From Algoriphagus lacus (GTDB lineage Bacteria; Bacteroidota; Bacteroidia; Cytophagales; Cyclobacteriaceae), in contig NZ_QXML01000015.1 of NCBI RefSeq assembly GCF_003583985.1, positions 1 through 62,197 of the forward strand: a stretch of 62,197 nt of DNA, written 5' to 3'. Shown here piece by piece: positions 59,002 through 62,197 of this stretch. Both the position numbers and the translations under genes were made by a program. The notes below the pieces were generated by a model. The model searched no databases, was not told the DNA's origin, and saw only the letters and a list, made by a program, of their open reading frames with translations. Position 1 is the first letter of the stretch, and each line of letters opens with the position of its first letter.

Positions 59002-60005
59002 AAGTTGAAAAGCTAGGTTATTTACCTGCCTTGGATGGACTTAGAGGTATAGCTATAATATTGGTGTTGTTGACACATGCTAATTTTCAGTTAGGGCATA
59101 ACGGAATAATAGGGGTTCATATTTTTTTTGCATTATCTGGATTCTTGATTACTACTTTAATTTTGGAAGAAAAGCATACAACGGGAAATTTTTCTTTCTT
59201 TCGTTTTTACAAGAGAAGATTTTTAAGACTAATTCCTGCACTTGTATCTTTACTAATAATTGTTTTGTTGTATGCAGTTATTTTTCAAGAGGGTTCTCAA
59301 AAGAATTCCTTGATAGAGGAGATAATTGCCTCCTTATTTTATTTTTATAATATTATGTGGATATGGGATATTGGGAAAGAAACTACCCTTTTGGCTCATT
59401 CTTGGTCATTATCAGTTGAGGAACAGTTTTATTTGGTTTGGCCTGCCTTTTTAATTTTATTTCAGGAAAAACTGAAAAAATGGCAATTTATTCTGACAAT
59501 GTTCTTTCTTTTGGTTGGCTCAATGGTAGTTAAGCACATTGGAGTTGTCGGCTTAATCTATAATTCACTTATTCATGAAGCAATATTTTTTGGTTGCTTG
59601 GCAGGTTTGACAAGATTTTTTTATCCAAATCTATATTTCGATTGGCGACTTGGTAGCATTCTTTTAGTATTTATCGCTTTTATTGGGATTTTCCCTTCAT
59701 CATTCGTTCAAGTATATTTGACTGAATCATTTGTAGGCATTTTTGGAATACTGACATCCTTAATAATTCTTGGGTTGTTTTCTTTGCCTTCTAATCTTTT
59801 AACCACTCATTTATCTAATCCATTATTAGTATTTATAGGAAAGATTTCATATTCACTTTATTTGTGGCATGTTCCAATTTTCAAGTGGTTCAAACAATAT
59901 TCGATATTTGAGCCTTGGGTTTCATTTTTTCTTAAATTTTTAATAACATTTTTATTGGCAACTTTTTCATGGAGAGTTCTTGAAGTAAAATTTAGAATTA
60001 GGTAA
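58998..60005 (+). CDS. Acyltransferase 3 family (OafA-like) membrane protein
   Basis: This is a polytopic inner-membrane acyltransferase of the OafA/YrhL group, which O-acetylates (or acylates) surface polysaccharides. YLPALDGLRGIAIILVLLTH opens the family domain (the arginine-glycine and the terminal histidine are conserved), and FFALSGFLITTLILEEKHTT, FYKRRFLRLIPALVSLLII, HSWSLSVEEQFYLVWPAFLI follow. About ten helices. 335 residues, without the C-terminal SGNH domain of longer relatives. GTG start. Compatible with acyl decoration of the polymer at the periplasmic face. Confidence 0.92.
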   Translation: MKVEKLGYLPALDGLRGIAIILVLLTHANFQLGHNGIIGVHIFFALSGFLITTLILEEKHTTGNFSFFRFYKRRFLRLIPALVSLLIIVLLYAVIFQEGSQKNSLIEEIIASLFYFYNIMWIWDIGKETTLLAHSWSLSVEEQFYLVWPAFLILFQEKLKKWQFILTMFFLLVGSMVVKHIGVVGLIYNSLIHEAIFFGCLAGLTRFFYPNLYFDWRLGSILLVFIAFIGIFPSSFVQVYLTESFVGIFGILTSLIILGLFSLPSNLLTTHLSNPLLVFIGKISYSLYLWHVPIFKWFKQYSIFEPWVSFFLKFLITFLLATFSWRVLEVKFRIR

Positions 60006-60039
60006 TATTTAAATCATCTAGCAAAGTCCCTATATCTAA

Positions 60040-60765
60040 ATGAGAAGTCTACTTACTTTGATTTCTAGTATTTTACCTAACTCCATTAGAGATCAATTTA
60101 GAACCAAGATTTGGGCCCTGACTGACTGGGTTTCATTTAGGTCTTATTCAGGAGAGGGCGAGGATATGATTCTCAGAAAAATTTTTACCAATAAGGAGAA
60201 GGGATTCTATGTCGATGTGGGTGCTTACCATCCTAAAAAATTGTCTAACACCTATTATTTCTATAAAAAGGGGTGGAATGGAATCAATATAGATGCTATG
60301 CCAGGAAGTATGAAACTTTTTGATCAGCTTCGGAAAAGGGATATTAATTTGGAAATTCCGATCGGTAAAGATGGAGAGGATGTATACTATTACGAATTTA
60401 AAGATAAGGCGCTGAATGGCTTTGAATCGGATCATCTAAAAAACAAAAATCAAACAAAACCCCAGAATCAACTTTTAGAAGTTCATAAGATGAAATGTAA
60501 TTCTTTAGATACAATTCTAAGAAGCTATTTGCCAAATGGGCAAGAAATTGACTTTTTATCAATAGATGTGGAGGGACAGGAAATGAAAATACTTCAATTT
60601 TTAGATTTTTCGACCTATAAGCCTACGTGGCTTCTAGTTGAAATTTGGGATTATGATTGTCATGATAATAGAAGGAATGAGATTGTCAATTTTTTATATG
60701 AAAAAGGTTATACTGTTAAAGCAAAAACGTTGAATACTGTTTTTTTTAAAAATATTTCTAAATAA
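60040..60765 (+). CDS. FkbM family methyltransferase (third of three)
   Basis: This is an SAM-dependent methyltransferase. KGFYVDVGAYHPKKLSNTYY (near residues 54-73) is the SAM motif, GWNGINIDAMPGSMKLFDQ follows and IDFLSIDVEGQEMKILQFLD (near 173-192) is the FkbM signature. 241 residues. ATG start, 34 bases after the acyltransferase stop. It is closer in length to the copy at 16223 than to that at 56298. Likely sugar O-methylation. Confidence 0.88.
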   Translation: MRSLLTLISSILPNSIRDQFRTKIWALTDWVSFRSYSGEGEDMILRKIFTNKEKGFYVDVGAYHPKKLSNTYYFYKKGWNGINIDAMPGSMKLFDQLRKRDINLEIPIGKDGEDVYYYEFKDKALNGFESDHLKNKNQTKPQNQLLEVHKMKCNSLDTILRSYLPNGQEIDFLSIDVEGQEMKILQFLDFSTYKPTWLLVEIWDYDCHDNRRNEIVNFLYEKGYTVKAKTLNTVFFKNISK

Positions 60766-60800
60766 TTTAATTGTGAATCAAATAGTTTGAGTTTTTAAAA

Positions 60801-62096
60801 ATGAATATTTCTGTAATTAGTTTTCTGAGTTTTTGCCTTTTAACTTTTTTATTATCGATCCTGAGGTTTTCTAATTTTTCAAGATTTGAATCTGTTATAT
60901 TTTTCTTAATCCTTTGGGTTTCAGGATTTGCTGTTTGGGTAACAAAGGGTTTTTCTATTTTTACTTTATCCTTTATAGGTATAATAGTTGTTTTAGTAAA
61001 TAATAGAAGTAAAATACGGATTTATTCTCTAGGTTTATTTCAAATTTATTTCCCAATTGTCTTTTTTGTTTTATTTTATTTTATATATTACGTCTTTTCC
61101 AACTTTTCGCTTTCATATCCACATGAGGATTATCTTATTTATGAGCGAATTGGTTATTATAATTATCTTTATGAAGTTGAAAATACTCGAACTTTTTATA
61201 ATGTAATTTCAAAGATTCAACCCAAAATGGAGTTATATCATTTTTTTGAAATATGGGCAGCCACTCTATTGACTCAGATAAATGGACTGAAGTTTTTGGA
61301 AAACTTTATTTTGGTACTTTGCCCAGTGATGATTTGGATTACTTGGCTGGGATTTTTGGAATTGTTTCCTGAAAAAAGAGTGTTTATGATAATTGGAATA
61401 TTATTTTCCATATTAATATTCATAAACCCATATGATATTGTAATTGAGTTTTTCGAATTCCCACTACCAATTTCAGGATTAGGAGGTATATTGTTTCACT
61501 TAAAGTATTTGTTTGTTCTTCCGATATTACTATTTGTTTTGATTCAATTAAAAAAATCTAATACGAATTATTTAATCTTTTCTGTGATTTCCTTTCTTTA
61601 TTTGTTAGTATTTCCGGTACTATTGGCAAGCCTTATCTTATATGATTTTTATAAAAAAAGGTTGAGTTGGAGAACTTTTTTTATTCCAATTTTTCTAGGT
61701 TTGTTCTTTATTGCTTTGAGTTTAATCTTGAATCGAGATCCTATTTTTCCAAAGACTGATATTATGCATTTTAATAACTTTTTCTTGGTGAGTAAAGTAT
61801 TTATAATGGGGTTATTTTTTCCCTCAGTTCTTTTTTTGATTATTTTGAAGTTGGTTAAAGCTAACGATTTTCAAAAATCTCTTGTCCTATTTTTTACATT
61901 TACATCTTTCATAGGTTCTTTTCTTTGGGTTTTATATTCTGATAATATTGACGCTAATCAGCTTTATAGAAATTCAATTTCTTCATTTTTTCCGCTTACT
62001 TTATTTGTGTTAATAGAGAAATTTTTCGATCATGTTTTTTTTAATATTTTAGATTTGGCTTTATGTTCGATCTTGCTGTTTTTTTTTATTTTATAA
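60801..62096 (+). CDS. Polytopic membrane protein, function unknown
   Basis: A 431-residue, highly hydrophobic protein with about twelve helices and no recognisable family motif. A longer loop near residues 98-150 (FSLSYPHEDYLIYERIGYYN and following) faces the periplasm by charge distribution. Possible roles are a Wzy-like polymerase of divergent sequence or a GT-C-like protein. ATG start, 35 bases after the FkbM gene. It has the same extreme AT-richness as its neighbours. The last 101 bases of the window after it show no gene. Confidence 0.6.
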   Translation: MNISVISFLSFCLLTFLLSILRFSNFSRFESVIFFLILWVSGFAVWVTKGFSIFTLSFIGIIVVLVNNRSKIRIYSLGLFQIYFPIVFFVLFYFIYYVFSNFSLSYPHEDYLIYERIGYYNYLYEVENTRTFYNVISKIQPKMELYHFFEIWAATLLTQINGLKFLENFILVLCPVMIWITWLGFLELFPEKRVFMIIGILFSILIFINPYDIVIEFFEFPLPISGLGGILFHLKYLFVLPILLFVLIQLKKSNTNYLIFSVISFLYLLVFPVLLASLILYDFYKKRLSWRTFFIPIFLGLFFIALSLILNRDPIFPKTDIMHFNNFFLVSKVFIMGLFFPSVLFLIILKLVKANDFQKSLVLFFTFTSFIGSFLWVLYSDNIDANQLYRNSISSFFPLTLFVLIEKFFDHVFFNILDLALCSILLFFFIL

Positions 62097-62197
62097 GTCA
62101 ATTTATTTCACTTTTTTTTTCCCTGATAAGCCAAATTAACGTCAAGATATTTAGTGTCAAAATTACGATGTTTAATTTTACAAATTCAGACAGAGCT

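Noticed and set aside
1..62197. CRISPR array, tRNA, rRNA, integrase or insertion-sequence transposase
   Set aside because: No regularly spaced direct repeats, tRNA-like cloverleaf or transposase protein was found on either strand in this reading.

Overview
This window looks like part of a Bacteroidota chromosome, most likely a Cytophagales relative of Algoriphagus (inferred from protein style and AT-leaning DNA; no rRNA or housekeeping marker is present to confirm it). Start codons are often TTG or GTG. Shine-Dalgarno motifs are scarce, genes overlap heavily (ATGA, GTGA, TTGA, TGATG), and a few sites resemble the Bacteroidota -7 element TAnnTTTG. Every gene I accept is on the + strand. Almost the whole window is a very large surface-polysaccharide (capsule/EPS/O-antigen) locus.

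Region 1 (1-38375) reads as one long operon or a few consecutive ones. It starts with a 5'-truncated Wzx flippase, glycosyltransferases, a Wzy-like polymerase, a WecG-type GT26 enzyme and a Wzi outer-membrane protein. Two nucleotide-sugar dehydrogenases (an animal-like UDP-glucose dehydrogenase and a TviB/WbpO type) follow, then the Wza/Wzc export pair and an MsbA/PglK-like ABC exporter. Next come a complete neuA-neuB-neuC sialic-acid set, many GT4 enzymes and a second Wzy/ligase. An unusual block then encodes a PaaK-like adenylating enzyme, a GNAT, a divergent deacetylase-like protein, a FemAB-like protein, an AsnB-type amidotransferase and a WecA-like initiating phosphoglycosyltransferase. 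A strong terminator lies shortly after the last gene.

Region 2 (38376-43647) is different. Four consecutive genes encode secreted proteins (one lipoprotein, three with Sec signal peptides), the last a large leucine-rich-repeat protein with a triplicated WW...WK motif. Three of the four appear to share a domain. Two near-identical palindromes, AAATACCC-N6-GGGTATTTTTTG, bracket the genes and have the 7-2-7 geometry of NarL-type response-regulator sites. A possible minus-strand small RNA lies beside the first palindrome. I regard this as the best candidate for an undescribed system.

Region 3 (43648-62197) returns to polysaccharide genes in shorter, more loosely spaced groups. It holds two GT-C-like membrane proteins, a winged-helix/nucleotidyltransferase-like regulator with an apparent CTG start, methyltransferases, a TupA-like ATP-grasp enzyme and an orphan Wzm permease followed by a 36-base duplicate of its own 3' end. 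WecD/WecE and VioA-like genes for 4-amino-4,6-dideoxyhexoses, further glycosyltransferases, FkbM methyltransferases and an acyltransferase complete it. Interspersed repeats sit at block boundaries. Base composition drops abruptly at about 58318, and the AT-rich terminal block runs to the window edge.

Together the genes can initiate (WecA-like), assemble (about 20 glycosyltransferases), decorate (amide, acyl, methyl, amino sugar, sialic acid), flip and polymerise (Wzx/Wzy) and export (Wza/Wzc/Wzi) a complex acidic polysaccharide. No tRNA, rRNA, CRISPR array or transposase gene was seen.
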